A stretch of 64,000 nt of DNA, from NCBI GenBank assembly GCA_001724265.1, contig MEDY01000090.1:1-64000 (forward strand), written 5' to 3'. The translations under genes were made by a program, and so were the position numbers. The notes under the pieces are model-generated. The model was not told the DNA's origin. It did not search any database and was given only the letters and a program-made list of their open reading frames with translations. Shown here piece by piece: positions 1-10,790 of the stretch (within the stretch, counting starts at the first letter, position 1; every line of letters starts with the position of its first letter). This DNA comes from Rhizaria sp. SCN 62-66. Its lineage: Eukaryota > Rhizaria, unplaced.

Positions 1-501
1 AGGAAAACGAAGTGTGTATACACAAGAAACGCCACCTTTAAATCGCGACCGGCAAAAGCTGTCGACTGGAATTTTATGCAGAATGTCGACGGTAACAGAT
101 GCGCACATATTGGTGTGCGTAATCGACGAGTTATGAAAACAGTCCAAGTCTTGGAAAGAAGACGTCTACACCGCCATAGGCGTGGCGAGATTACTATCAA
201 GATGTTAATTGAAGAACGTGTAATAAAGAAAAATCTATAATTAAACTTATTTTTTACGAATAAATCATACAAATACGCCAACCCTGTGTCTATATGCGAT
301 ATTACAGTCAAATAATTCACATCCACAAACGTGTGGGCTAGGGCGACGTAGCCTGGGATGGGGCAAGGAAGTGCGTTTAAATCCAACGTCCAATACATGT
401 TACAATAAGCTTTAAACGCTAAATTATCATGTTTATACAAAATAAATGCTGAATGATCGCTCAAATCATGAAACAATCTTTCATATATTCTTTTTTTAGG
501 T
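1..501. other. AT-rich spacer, no gene seen
   Basis: This stretch is AT-rich with no convincing open frame, splice-bounded exon or RNA gene. It ends where homology to the second copy of the inverted repeat begins (around 502). Confidence 0.5.
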
Positions 502-892
502 CAAGTACCAAAAATTTGGGTTCCAGACACCATCGAGCATCCAGATTCGAACAGCTTGATTCTTCGGAGATGAGCAACTGAATGTGGCGCAGATAAAAAA
601 CGGGGCAATGGCACAGTCGTAGCGCGTGAGATTCCAGTCCTCAAGGTCGGGGGTTCAATTCCCTCTTGCCTCTCTCTTTTTTTGTCCGGGTCGACTCTGG
701 CCACCCGGAGCACATTTTTTTTGCACCTCGGAGCCTTCATGAACGCCCTCTCCGGGCCCGCCGCGGCCCGCCAAGCCCACGCAGCTATTTTGGAAGGGCT
801 CTGCGCCGCTGGCGGCGTCAGTCAAGCGATTCACGCACGTCCGAGACTGTTTTACCACTCTGCAGTCGCCACCACAGTGCCGCAACGCGCGG
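502..892 (+). repeat. Inverted-repeat element, copy 1 (contains tRNA-like unit)
   Basis: About 390 bp closely match the reverse complement of 4826-5213. The match starts upstream of the tRNA-like unit (shared CAAGTAC and CCAGATTCGAACAGCTTGA), is nearly perfect through the unit and the following approximately 170 bp, and fades near GCAACGCGCG. The body holds a small dyad TCCGGGT/ACCCGGA just after a T-run. Copy 1 carries about 13 extra bases (around 738-750) and an extra segment near 860 compared with copy 2. The two copies face each other about 3.9 kb apart around one complete gene. It may be a tRNA-derived interspersed element or a diverged segmental duplication; with two copies these cannot be separated. 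Confidence 0.8.
602..672 (+). tRNA. tRNA-Trp(CCA)-like gene or pseudogene
   Basis: A 71-nt cloverleaf can be drawn. The acceptor stem is GGGGCAA/TTGCCTC (one G-U), the T arm is GGGGG-TTCAATT-CCCTC, and the anticodon arm is TGAGA-TTCCAGT-CCTCA with T33 and anticodon CCA (Trp). Box A-like (TGGCACAGTCG) and box B (GGTTCAATTCC) promoter elements are present, and a T7 run just downstream is a good pol III terminator. Oddities: the D loop (AGTCGTA) lacks the usual GG, there are A-C mismatches in the D and anticodon stems, and position 73 would be T. These argue for a decayed or element-borne tRNA. The anticodon is not CTA, so it would not read UAG. Confidence 0.6.
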
Positions 893-1379
893 GTGGATCT
901 GATCGAACTGGGGAACAACGGCCTCGGAGCAGGACCATATGTACTTATTTTTTTAAAGTAAAACCAGAGAAAACCAGAGAGAACTGTTATTCATGAACGA
1001 ATAAAATTAATAATCTACTTCAGCTTACTGGTGGCACAGTCGCTGATAGCACAGCAGCAACGACAGCGCATCAGTGACAGCGCAGCAGTGCCAGCACGTT
1101 AAAACGCAGTTACGCGCCGCCGCTATATTAATATTAAGCTTACTAGTAAATGTCAGTTCTACTACAAGTACTAGTATTATTCAGTAGTACTGTAGCAGAA
1201 TAATCGACTGGGATAAACAAACAAGTGTGACAGAGGCAGTGTTAATAGGAATCGATCGAGGAAGCAGCTAATAAATAAAATTAGTTCTGTATTTTTTGTA
1301 TTTATATCGCTATATACTGCTATTAGTCATATCAACACATAAAAATAAGGATTTGACTTCCTTTACGACATGAGCAACT
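893..1379. other. Spacer downstream of repeat copy 1; 3' flank of the next gene
   Basis: No gene is seen. The stretch 1021-1110 is rich in CAG/CAGC words. The stretch 1138-1200 is rich in GTAC/TAGTA words, similar in style to 5371-5450. The remainder is AT-rich and presumably the 3' untranslated region of the minus-strand gene ending at 1380. Confidence 0.4.
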
Positions 1380-4337
1380 TTACGTAACTTGTAAAGCCTT
1401 GTCGATTTGCTCCATGAACTCCTGGTCGCTCAGATTAGGCTTCCCCCAGTACATCTTAGCTGTCTCCAGCACATAATCAACCCCAAACAGTACCTGAAGC
1501 GGCTCAATCATAAACTCCAGCAGCCACTCCTTCTGGAATGCGTTGAGTTTAGCCGCCGCGCCGTCCGCAGGCAGCCAGTCTGAGAGTATGTGCACCAGAC
1601 TGCCCAGAAGCACACCGATCTCTTTCTGCACGTTTGAATGAGCCGCCGGTGCCAGTGCAGCTAGCGCGCGCAGTAGTCCCGCTCGCACAGCGAGCCCCGT
1701 AGTCTCCCATCCGGGTGCCATGCAGCTGTGCGCGTCCATGGACAGCACTATCCTAGTGAAGTACACCGCCCACGCGACCGTATCGGCGGTGTTGTCATTG
1801 GCCGCCTGCATGAGCGAAAAAACCGAGCCCAGGTGCGACTGCGACAGATCCACACGCGCCTGCTCACGATTTGTCGGGATCGGGAACCTCCGGATCTCGC
1901 GCGTTGCGAAGCTGCCGCGCCATTGCGCACCCGTGCGATTTTTCTCCGGCAATGTGCCACAGACGACGCTGACGAGCATCGGCGTTTCCGCAGCACCGCG
2001 CATAATATCCATCACGTCGATAGCAACGCGGTGACCGGCGTTCCATACCGCGGGTGAAAGTAGCTGCATCAGCGCGTTGCCAGCGCCGCGGCGCATCGCG
2101 GCGTACATCTCATTGAACGGCCGGCTGGAGTCGCCAGAATCTTGCTAAAGTAGATTCGACACCAAAAGCTCCCAACTGAAGAATGTCGCTTTTCGGAAAA
2201 ATAGATGTGGGATATAGGGCACCAGCGGAAGCACGGCGAACGCGCTGGCTGTCAAGACTTCGGCGAGGAGCCACACAATAGGCATCCGCGGCATATCAGC
2301 TTCCGCTGTGAGCTCGGGCTTGGGGTCCAGCGGGTTCTTGTCCTGTTTGTACGCCCGCACAGCCGCAACAAACGCGCGCATGTTCTTCTCCTCCGTTTGC
2401 GCCACTGCAGCGACGCGCGCGGCAACCGCAGGCAGAACAGACTCGTCGCGCACAGCCACGATCGCGCGGTCCGCGGCTGCCTGCCATGCTGCTGCGGCCG
2501 TGGGGTGTCGCTGCCACACTGCGGCGTTGAAAATATCTTCGGACCGCAGCGAGTTACCTCGCAGCGGCTCGTCACAAGGCAGTGAGACGCCCAGGTCAAT
2601 CGCGGCGTTCGACAATAGGACGCAGATGTGTTTGCTCATACGGGCCGCGGCCACGAGTCGGAGCAGGTCCGCGCTGGGCGCGGCAAACGGGTCGTTGCGC
2701 TTCTTCTTACCAACCACATCGGCAGCGTCAACGCTAGTGTTGGCTCCAGTGCAAATGCTAACGTCTATATTCTGGTCGTCTTTACCGGCGGTGGCGGCGG
2801 CGGCAGCGGTGGCGAATGTGGCGGCCTGCAGTGCCGGATCCCCCATCGTAACAGTGAAAACAAGCGAGGGCAGGGGACCCGCGGCCAGCGCATGGGCGCC
2901 AACACGGGCCACTGCGTAGTGTCGTGTCACAAGCTCAGCCTCCACCAAATGCGTAACGTGGAACGACTTTCCGTTGTTAAACGTCGTCACTTTCACCGCA
3001 AGCAGAGCTAACGCGCTGAGCATGTTCGTATAAATGTTGTCTTGACAGGACAACGTGCGTAGAGCACGTTCAAATAGTCGCAGCACCTGAATCTCAACGC
3101 ATCCGTCAAATGAGGTTGGCAGCAGCTCGACTGAGTCGTCGCATGGACGCACTGAAGTTGCAGCTGCACTGGTAGTTGCAGTGGCCTGCGTCTCGTTGTT
3201 GCAGTCTTTGTTCACATTAGCATCAAACTTGGTTTCGTTGCTTCCCTTTTGACATGTACCTTTGATCTCCTCGCCACCATTATCATTGCCATCGTTATCG
3301 CCGTCAATTGTGCCCTCACTGTCGTTGCTCCCGTCGTCATCCTCGCTGGGAAGCTCGATCAGCACAGGACTGTTGACTGTCCAGGCCACATGACCCGCAC
3401 GTGGACTGTATGCAAAGGAAAACTTCACGGTGCGTGCGAGCGACTCGACCAGTAACGGATTCGTCAGCGGTGCCGCTAACAGCGCGGGCAGCAAAACAGG
3501 CGTCAGTGCGAGCGCGAGTCGGGCGCGATACCGGCGCGGGGCCGCCGCTTGCAACCCGCACAGCGCAATGGCCGCCAGCGCCGCGTCGCTGCGCACAGGT
3601 GAGTAGAGCAGTGGTACCAGCGCGGCGCGCGTGGCGGCCACAGCGGTGGGCGTGTCGTAGAAATGCGCGACGCGACGGCGCAGAAAGCGAAGCACGTGCT
3701 TGACGAGAGCCAGATGCGTGATTTTCTCGGCATTAGTGCGGACGGCGGCTGCTGTCGCACTGGTAAGCTCCTCGTCTTCGTTTGTAGCGTTGACACGGCG
3801 TGATAAATCTTCACGGTCACCGAGGCGCTCTTTGTGCGCGTCTTCACCATAATCGTCACCACCTTCATCACCTTCGTCGCCTTCATCGCCTTCGTCGCAT
3901 TCATCGCATTCGTCGCCCTCGTCGCCCACGTCAGTGTTACCGTCTTGATCTGCATCAGTAGCCTCTTTTGAATCTTCATTCTTCCTGCGAAGCTTTGCCA
4001 GCCGGCCTACGATATCATTAGAGCTGTAGATGCGGAGATGGGTCAATAGGTCTGCGAAGGCAGCGAGCCGCACCAACGCGGTACGCCGCGTCAACGCGTT
4101 GTTCAGTTCAAAGATTGGCATGGCGTGGAAGGAGATGTCAAGTGCTGATAGTAGATGTGCTGCGGAGAGAGGATAGTCCTTACGGTCGTCGTACAGCCGA
4201 TAGTCGAGAAGGCGAATGCCTCGAGCGAGCTTCGAGATTAAGGTGCGGGCCAAGGGTGGTAGCTCCTGTCCAATCAGGAATTTGACATCCCGAACAGCGG
4301 CACGCGAAATAGTCACGTCGTTAACCGCACTAGTCAT
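1380..4337 (-). CDS. Unknown 985-aa helical protein with acidic insert and internal TAG
   Basis: I do not recognise this protein. It reads as one frame from ATG at 4337 to TAA at 1380. An in-frame TAG at 2145-2147 splits it into two apparent reading frames, but the 12 codons between that TAG and the next ATG stay open, and sequence on both sides has the same protein-like composition. Most of it looks alpha-helical with Leu/Ala-rich segments reminiscent of HEAT/ARM-type scaffolds (inference). A low-complexity acidic block of repeated Gly-Asp-Glu/Cys-Asp-Glu units lies at about residues 140-170 (3840-3925), and a second acidic/Asn-rich insert lies at about 335-390. A frame extension upstream of 4337 has no ATG. 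No intron was found. The gene is bracketed by the two inverted-repeat copies. The CDS call is firm; the function is unknown. Confidence 0.75.
3840..3925 (-). repeat. Acidic coding microrepeat (Gly-Asp-Glu/Cys-Asp-Glu)
   Basis: Imperfect 9-nt units of the type GGCGACGAA/TGCGATGAA encode a run of GDEGDE and CDECDE residues inside the 985-aa protein. On the + strand they appear as repeated TTCGTC/TTCATC words. Such tracts expand easily by slippage and are probably a disordered insert. Confidence 0.7.
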
Positions 4338-4825
4338 GGCAATGCTCGTGTTCACCGTCGTTACAAGTCCCAAGTGTGTTTCTGCAAGGCTCTATGACTT
4401 TGCAAAAGTTGTCGAGGAAATGTCAAGCCGAAGCAAATGTAGCTCACTCACTAAGGTTTTTTGTTGTAGAAAAAACTGATCATCATGGAAAGACAAAAAA
4501 GACAACAAACGATATAGTACTAAATAAATGCATCTAGAACATTTCATATGAAATTCACGATGATAATATCGTGAGCATTCAGGTTTAAAGTGTCGGAAAG
4601 GTCGAAAAGTGCAAAATGGCGTTTGTGGTGAGAGTGAGTTCTCTTGAAAGACACAGCGTATTTCTTCATTTCTTCACTTATACTATCATCTTTAAGATGT
4701 CCGCTTAACATAAATAGTTGCAAATATCCCACGTGATGCATACTCTTATACTATTTTACCGCATGAACATGTACTTACACCGTAAACCACTATCTTCTCT
4801 CACAACCATACTTTTCAACCAGAAG
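4338..4825. other. Promoter side of the 985-aa gene; no gene seen
   Basis: This AT-rich spacer lies between the start of the minus-strand gene and repeat copy 2. It contains only short frames that look like chance. It presumably includes the 5' untranslated region and promoter of the 985-aa gene. Confidence 0.4.
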
Positions 4826-5213
4826 CTACTCGCGCGTTGCGGCGACAGCAGCGTGGTACTAGTAAAACAGTCTCGGACGTGCGTGAATCGCTTGACTGAC
4901 GCCGCCAGCGGCGCAGAGCCCTTCCAAAATAGTTGCGTGGGCTTGGCGGGCCGCGGCGGGCCCGGTGAAGGCTCCGAGGTGCAAAAAAAATGTGCTCCGG
5001 GTGGCCGGAGTCGACCCGGACAAAAAAGAGAGAGGCAAGAGGGAATTGAACCCCCGACCTTGAGGACTGGAATCTCACGCGCTACGACTGTGCCATTGCC
5101 CCGTTTTAATCTGCGCCACATTCCTAAGCTCATCTTCGAAGCAACCTTCGAAAATCAAGCTGTTCGAATCTGGAAGCTCGATGCTGTCTGGGGCCCAAAT
5201 TTTTTGTACTTGT
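4826..5213 (-). repeat. Inverted-repeat element, copy 2 (contains tRNA-like unit)
   Basis: This is the reverse-complement partner of 502-892. The tRNA-like unit is identical in sequence, the T-run is one base shorter, and the downstream body differs by a few substitutions and small indels (for example loss of about 13 bases after GCCTTCA). The higher conservation of the tRNA unit and body than of the 5' flank (502-600 versus its partner) suggests either selection or gene conversion on that part. Confidence 0.8.
5032..5102 (-). tRNA. tRNA-Trp(CCA)-like gene or pseudogene, second copy
   Basis: This is the same 71-nt sequence as at 602-672, on the opposite strand, followed by a T6 run. It shows the same departures from a canonical tRNA: no GG in the D loop, two A-C mismatches, and T at the discriminator position. 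The exact identity of the two copies over 71 nt, set against several differences in the flanks, is worth noting. Confidence 0.6.
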
Positions 5214-5971
5214 GCTGAAAATAATTTTTAACTGTTTTGTGTCTGCGCGCTTAGGCAGGATACACCCGGACAATTTGTTTTGTTGGGAAATATAATACTG
5301 TACACTTAACAATATGTATTTGTGTGTGGGTAATATTTTATGATTCAATTTATTATCAGGGCTTCTATTATTAATGTACTAGTACATATTGTACTGTATT
5401 ATACTACTAAGTATATAGTACGTACTACTCGTAGTACAGTAACACATCCCGTTTCTTCCACTCATCACCGTTGTAGTAATATTAATTAATATAGTAGTAG
5501 TAGTAGTAGTAGTATCATCTGTCATGGGTGGCAGCCGGCGGGAGGTGGAAACAAGCTTACAATGTACAGTATTATGTGTCAGCATAAGGTCATCATCAAA
5601 CAACAACTGCGACAGACAGATAAGCTGACAGACAGACGACATTGCACAGTCGCAGGAGCAACAGAAAACAGAAGCAGCAGCAGCAGCAGCAGCATGTGTC
5701 AGTTTACAGCACCTCTCGGAACTCCGGAAATCAGCGATAGACGCGGGGCGATACAACTCGCAAACCATCAAAATCCATGAACATGTACATGTATGTATTC
5801 TTTTTTTTATCACCGTAATCGGGAGTTCCCGGAATATCAAGACAGAAAGCAAAAGACAAAACAACTGCATCAAAAGATGACACAAAAGCACATAAATTCC
5901 CCAATAAATTGACTACATATTCCACGAACAAGCAATCGTTCTTGATTCGTTTTTCAATCAAATGGATTCAG
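5214..5971. other. AT-rich spacer with palindromes and triplet repeats
   Basis: No gene is supported. The spacer contains a perfect 14-bp palindrome ATGTACTAGTACAT (5374-5387), further GTAC-rich sequence to about 5450, a (TAG)n run at about 5492-5514 and a (CAG)n run at about 5670-5693. It lies downstream of the giant minus-strand gene ending at 5972 and probably includes its 3' end signals. Confidence 0.45.
5492..5514. repeat. (TAG)n microsatellite
   Basis: About seven to eight tandem TAG/AGT units lie in noncoding DNA. Confidence 0.8.
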
Positions 5972-8900
5972 TTAGCCCATAAGCGCTTCCCACGAACTCT
6001 ATTCCTCCGTCATTTCCTTTTTCTTTCCTCCCGCAGCAGCAGAGCTTGCCGAGCTATTACTACTTGTCACAGGAGTCTTCTCAGCAGCCACAACAACCCG
6101 ACCACCAGCGCTAGTGTTGTTGTAGCTATTGTAGTTGTCACTCTTGAGCTTTAACGGCGCAATACCTCCCTTGGCGCCGCCCGTCGTCGTGCTGCTCACA
6201 CCCACAGAAACGGAGCTCAACAGCGCCGTATTGCGGTGCGGCTGCATGAGAATGTTGAGCCCGTCGCCGCCATACCACGCCGTTTCACCGCTCTTGCGCG
6301 CGAGGTTGTACACGGCATCCGCCACACGCGCCACCACGGGGTTCCCCGAGGCGTCGACGAGCAGCAGCGTGAGCGCAGAGCACTCCCAGCAGACGAGTGC
6401 GCCCGTGACGCGGCAGTGGTGTTTGCGGGTGAAGAAGCCAAACTCGACGTCGCAGTGCATGCACTTGGTGCCAGCCTCGTCGCTCACCCACTTGTCACCG
6501 CCACGGGAAACCTTGGCCTTGAGAGCAGCTTCCTCAGCCGCCGTCATCCGCTTCCGAATGGGAGACTGCGCACTCGCACCAGAGCCAGAGCCAGAGTTTG
6601 AGTTGTCACTTGCACTTGCGTTGTTAGTCGAAGGAGTTGAAGAAAGACTCTGGTCGTGGTCCAAGTATGTGCCGACCATGCCCTTAAGCGGAGCCGAGTT
6701 CTTTTTGTACCAATCGCACACGTTGCCAAGCGCGGTCCTCTCATCCGTCGCGCCCCCAGCTTCGAGCCCAAACACGACGCCGGCAACCGAGGCCGTGCCC
6801 ACTTCCACGGGCCGCACATCCGCCTTGCTGCGCATTCCGGCAACGCGCGCGCCGCGGAGACAGAGAAACTTCTTGACATCATACAGCCGTTGGCGTCCGT
6901 CGCGCGAGAGCGTCGGCAGCGTCTTGCGTGCCGCAAACGTCAAGTGGTGCATCGCAGCGTTGCCGTCGTTGTCGCGCAAGTTCGGCCGCGCGCCCTTGTC
7001 CAGCAGCAGCCGGATCACGGCGCCGTTGTCCCCGCGCGCGTACTGCAGCACCCGCGGCGTGCCGTCGTCATTAAAGGCGCCGTCGGGCTCAGCGCCGGGC
7101 GGCAGGCCAGCGGGGCCGTCTGCGGGAGGAACGTGGTTCATGCACGCAAGCATCAGCGGCGTGCGGCTTAACTTGTCGCGCGCGTTGACGTCAGCGCGCA
7201 GCATCAGCAGCAGTTTCGCGAGCTCAAAGTCGTTTTCCGCGGCGGCGACGTGGAGCAGCGTGCGGCCAGTCTCATCTTCGTCGACGCAGTCCACAGGGCA
7301 GCCGCTGCCGACGAGCGCGCTCAATACCGCGGGACGGCGCGCTGCGAGCGCGATGCAGAGCAACGACCGGCGCTGGGCGTCGCGCTGGGTCGGAGACGCG
7401 CCGTGTGCGAGCAACAGCAGCACTGTGCGGAGGTTGCCGCGGTGCACTGCGGCCTGCAGCGGGGTCAGCGGGTACGCGCCGAGGCCAGCGGCGGCGAGGA
7501 GAGTCGGGGATGAGATGGGCTGGTCGATCTTGAGGTCGGCGATGATGCGCGCACGTTCTTCGTCGCTCAACACGGGCGACTCTTCAGAGCCGTCGTCGTC
7601 TTCGTCATCGTCGTGGTCTAAGGTGTCAGTGCTGGCGTTGTCTTGAGAGCAGACGCCTTCAAGACGCAGGCGTTCGCGGGCTGCAGCAGCGGCTGCCTTG
7701 CCGCGGCCCGGGTCAGCGCCACGTAAGATACCCTCTGCACGCACGTACTCGTCATCGCACACAGCCTAAAGAAAAAAATGCAGCGAAATGTCAGCCAAAT
7801 AGAAACAAAAAATTAAAAGCAAGTAAATTAATGATAATTCGGAAAATATTTTCATAAAATAGAGAGAAATCAACTCAAGATGTTTGCAAATGTGTCAATC
7901 TGTACGTACTTGGAAGAGGCGCGAGCTGAGTAGCTTGGCGGCTGCGGCACCGCGCGTGGCACGGCGCGACACAAGCGCTGCCTGCGACCGCTCCACAAGG
8001 ATCGTCACTGGGCCCTTGATCTTGCTCTTATTCACACCCGTAGAATCAGTAGAATGCGCCTGCGAATCGGCGTTTTGCTCCGCGTCAGGCACTGGCTCGG
8101 CGACAAGAGCCCAGGCGCGGTCGCCGACGTCCGTCAGCGCGTTGTGCAGCTGTGTGAACTTGACCATTGCGCTCTCAGCCGGCACTTGCACCGTGTGCGC
8201 AAGCGCTTCGGCCACGGCGGCGGCGCGCGTCGCGTGGATAGTCGCGGCAACACGGGCGGCGACGAGCGCGCGCGAGAGCAGCGGCAAGCAGCGGCGGCGT
8301 AGCGTCTCTGCGAGCGTCGCCTCGACCTTGTCCGTCGCCACGCGCGCCGCGGCCACAAACGCGTCGCGCAACTCGCTAGCGTCGCCGGCGAAAGACTGCG
8401 CGTCGTTGCCGTTGTTGCTATTGTAGAGTGAGAGCGCGGTGGCAATAAACACGGTTTCCAGTGGCGCAAACGCGTCGACCGCCGCTTCCGCAGCCTCAGT
8501 CTCGGCGCGCAGCTCAGCGAGCCCGCGGCGCAGACGCAGCAGAGCGGCGGCGGCGGCGCGGCGGTGCGGGTGCGCACGGTGCAGCGCGCGCAGCTGCGCC
8601 TCGAGGGCAAGCACGGGCCGGTCAAGCAGCGCCAGCAGACCGAGAGTTGGCACGGTGAAGGCGGGCACGTCGAGCTCTTCGGGGGCTCGCATCTCGTACC
8701 CACCCGCGCTCTCATCGCCGTTGCCGTGAGTGACAAGACTGCCAGCGTCTGTGTCGTCTTTGCTCGCGGCGCTCGCAGAGTCGGTGTCGAGGTCGATCGT
8801 GTCGCGCAGTCCGTCGGCCTCGGCGGTCATGGCGGCTTCGCGCGAGCGCGCCTCGGCTAAACCGCGCAGCAGCGGCGCCGCAACACCGCCCTGTGTGGCG

Positions 8901-10758
8901 CCGACAAAGGCACCGGAGCTCACACCGGTCCGCGCAATCGCAACGACACCAGCGACAAACTTCTTGCTCTTTTTGCTCTGCTTAGTAGTATTATGCTCTT
9001 GCTCATGATCTTGCTCTTGCGCTTCAGCTGCTTGTTGCTGCTCAAAGTGGTGTTGCAGCGCAGCCAACGCCGCTTGCCTCTCCTGCTCTGTGGGAACGTA
9101 CGAGTGCTCCACCGTCCACTCCACACCGTACTGCCGCTGCTTGGCCGCGTCTTCGGCCAGCTCAGCCTCGAGCGCGCGCACCGCGACGGCGATGGCCGCC
9201 GCCACGCGCGCGCGCCCGGCGTCGGCGTACGCAAGCAGAGAGCGCAGCACAAGCGCGCAGCCGCCCGGACGCCACGCAGATGGGTTATCAAGCGGGTTCG
9301 CGCCCAAGGCGGCGCGGCGGGCTTCGAGGTGGGCCAGACGCAGGCGCAGCGGCGCGGTGGCAGCGGCCATGGCGTCGGCTTCACTCTGCTGCTACTGCTG
9401 CTGTTGCTGCTGTGCGCTGTCGCTCGCAGTGTTGTTGTTGTCGTTGTTAGACTGCAGAGAGAGAGTGAGCGAGCGCGTGCGTGCTTCTTTGCGGAGACGG
9501 AGAGCTTCTTCTTCCGCTTCAGCGACAGAGGCGCGGACGCGGGCGATTTTGCTCTCGAGATCTTCCACAGCAGCACCAAGCGCAGCGCGCTGGATGGCGT
9601 CGAGAGTCACAGACAGCTCCGGGTGAAGCAGCTGAGACTGCGGCACTGAGGACAGATAGGGCCACGACTTGCTCACGGTCGCTCTGTTGCTCACAGTCAC
9701 TTGTTGCGAGTGAGGCTGCTGCGACTGAGGGACGAGAGAAGCAAGGATCGGGGTCAGAGCGGAGGCGAAAAAAGCAGCCTTCTCCGCGGCAGAGGCCTGC
9801 TGTTTCTGCTGGAGCTTCGAAAGCAAGTCCGCAACGGCAGATGCAGCGGCAGCGGCGGCCTCGCGCGCAGCAGCGCCTTCTTCACTGGCGCTCGCGTCGT
9901 TGCCGTGGGGGATATTCGTATTGATGGCGGCAGCGGCGGCGAGAGTGCTGTTGCGGAGCAACACACGCACACGACGTGATAGCGCAGCTGCTTGCACGCG
10001 CCAGGACTCGGCAGCGCGGTCGTCGCTGTCGCTGCTGTCGCTTGCAGCAGAGAGCGTTTCGGTGAAGAGTGCAGCCAAGAGGGAGTTGTTTTTCGTGGTT
10101 GAGACGCAGCTGTTCGCAGCAGCCGAGGACCGATACGGCACAACACAGCCAGAGGCACTCTTCCCCCCACTCGCGGCGTTCGCAGTGTTTTGCGCAGCGT
10201 CGCCCCACACAAAGACGCGTGTGACTGGGAACGGTAGCCCCGTGCCGTACACCACACCGACAGGCACTGGAGCGCTCGCAAAGCTAGAGTTCGCAGGAGT
10301 GCAAGAGGCAGCGCGGACAAGAGGGCGTGCCATGACCACAGAAACGCGCTCACTCACTCTTGCACCGCCGTTCGTCGCGGCAGCACTCGAGTTCATAGCG
10401 GGAGCATCGCCCCAGAGCCCTCCGGACTTGACGGACCTCGCAGCAGTGCCACTGCTCGCGCCCGCGGTCGCAGGCTTCAGCAGAGTCAGCGCGGGCACGC
10501 TAGAGCCAGAGGCACTTAGACCCGCGATGTAAGTACCCGTGGGGAAGAGCGCGGCGGCGGCAGCCCTGCGCGCACGGCGGCGGAGGCGTTGTTGCATTGC
10601 GTGCCTCTCTACCACAGGATCACAGAGATACACCGCAGTACGCAGTTGCTGCAACGCAGCAGCGCGTGCCACAGCGTCTTCAATGCTTTCGTCGCCGTCA
10701 ACAGTAACAACACTGCGGCTATGTGCACTCGTGTCGTTGGTCACGGCAGCGGCCACTG

Positions 10759-10790
<32 letters not shown>

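Noticed and set aside
602-672. tRNA-like unit as the suppressor tRNA reading UAG
   Set aside because: The anticodon loop TTCCAGT gives CCA, which reads UGG, not UAG, in the only register with T at position 33.
1720-2057. Short + strand frames opposite the 985-aa gene
   Set aside because: Shadows of the minus-strand coding sequence with no independent signals.
5374-5387. 14-bp palindrome ATGTACTAGTACAT as an operator
   Set aside because: It lies in a GTAC-rich low-complexity stretch where short palindromes arise readily, and no promoter is adjacent.
6135-7646. Long + strand open frame (503 codons) opposite the ankyrin/FYVE exon
   Set aside because: Composition is Ser/Ala/Arg/Pro-rich without domains, as expected from the reverse of GC-rich coding sequence; the minus strand carries clear ankyrin and FYVE motifs.
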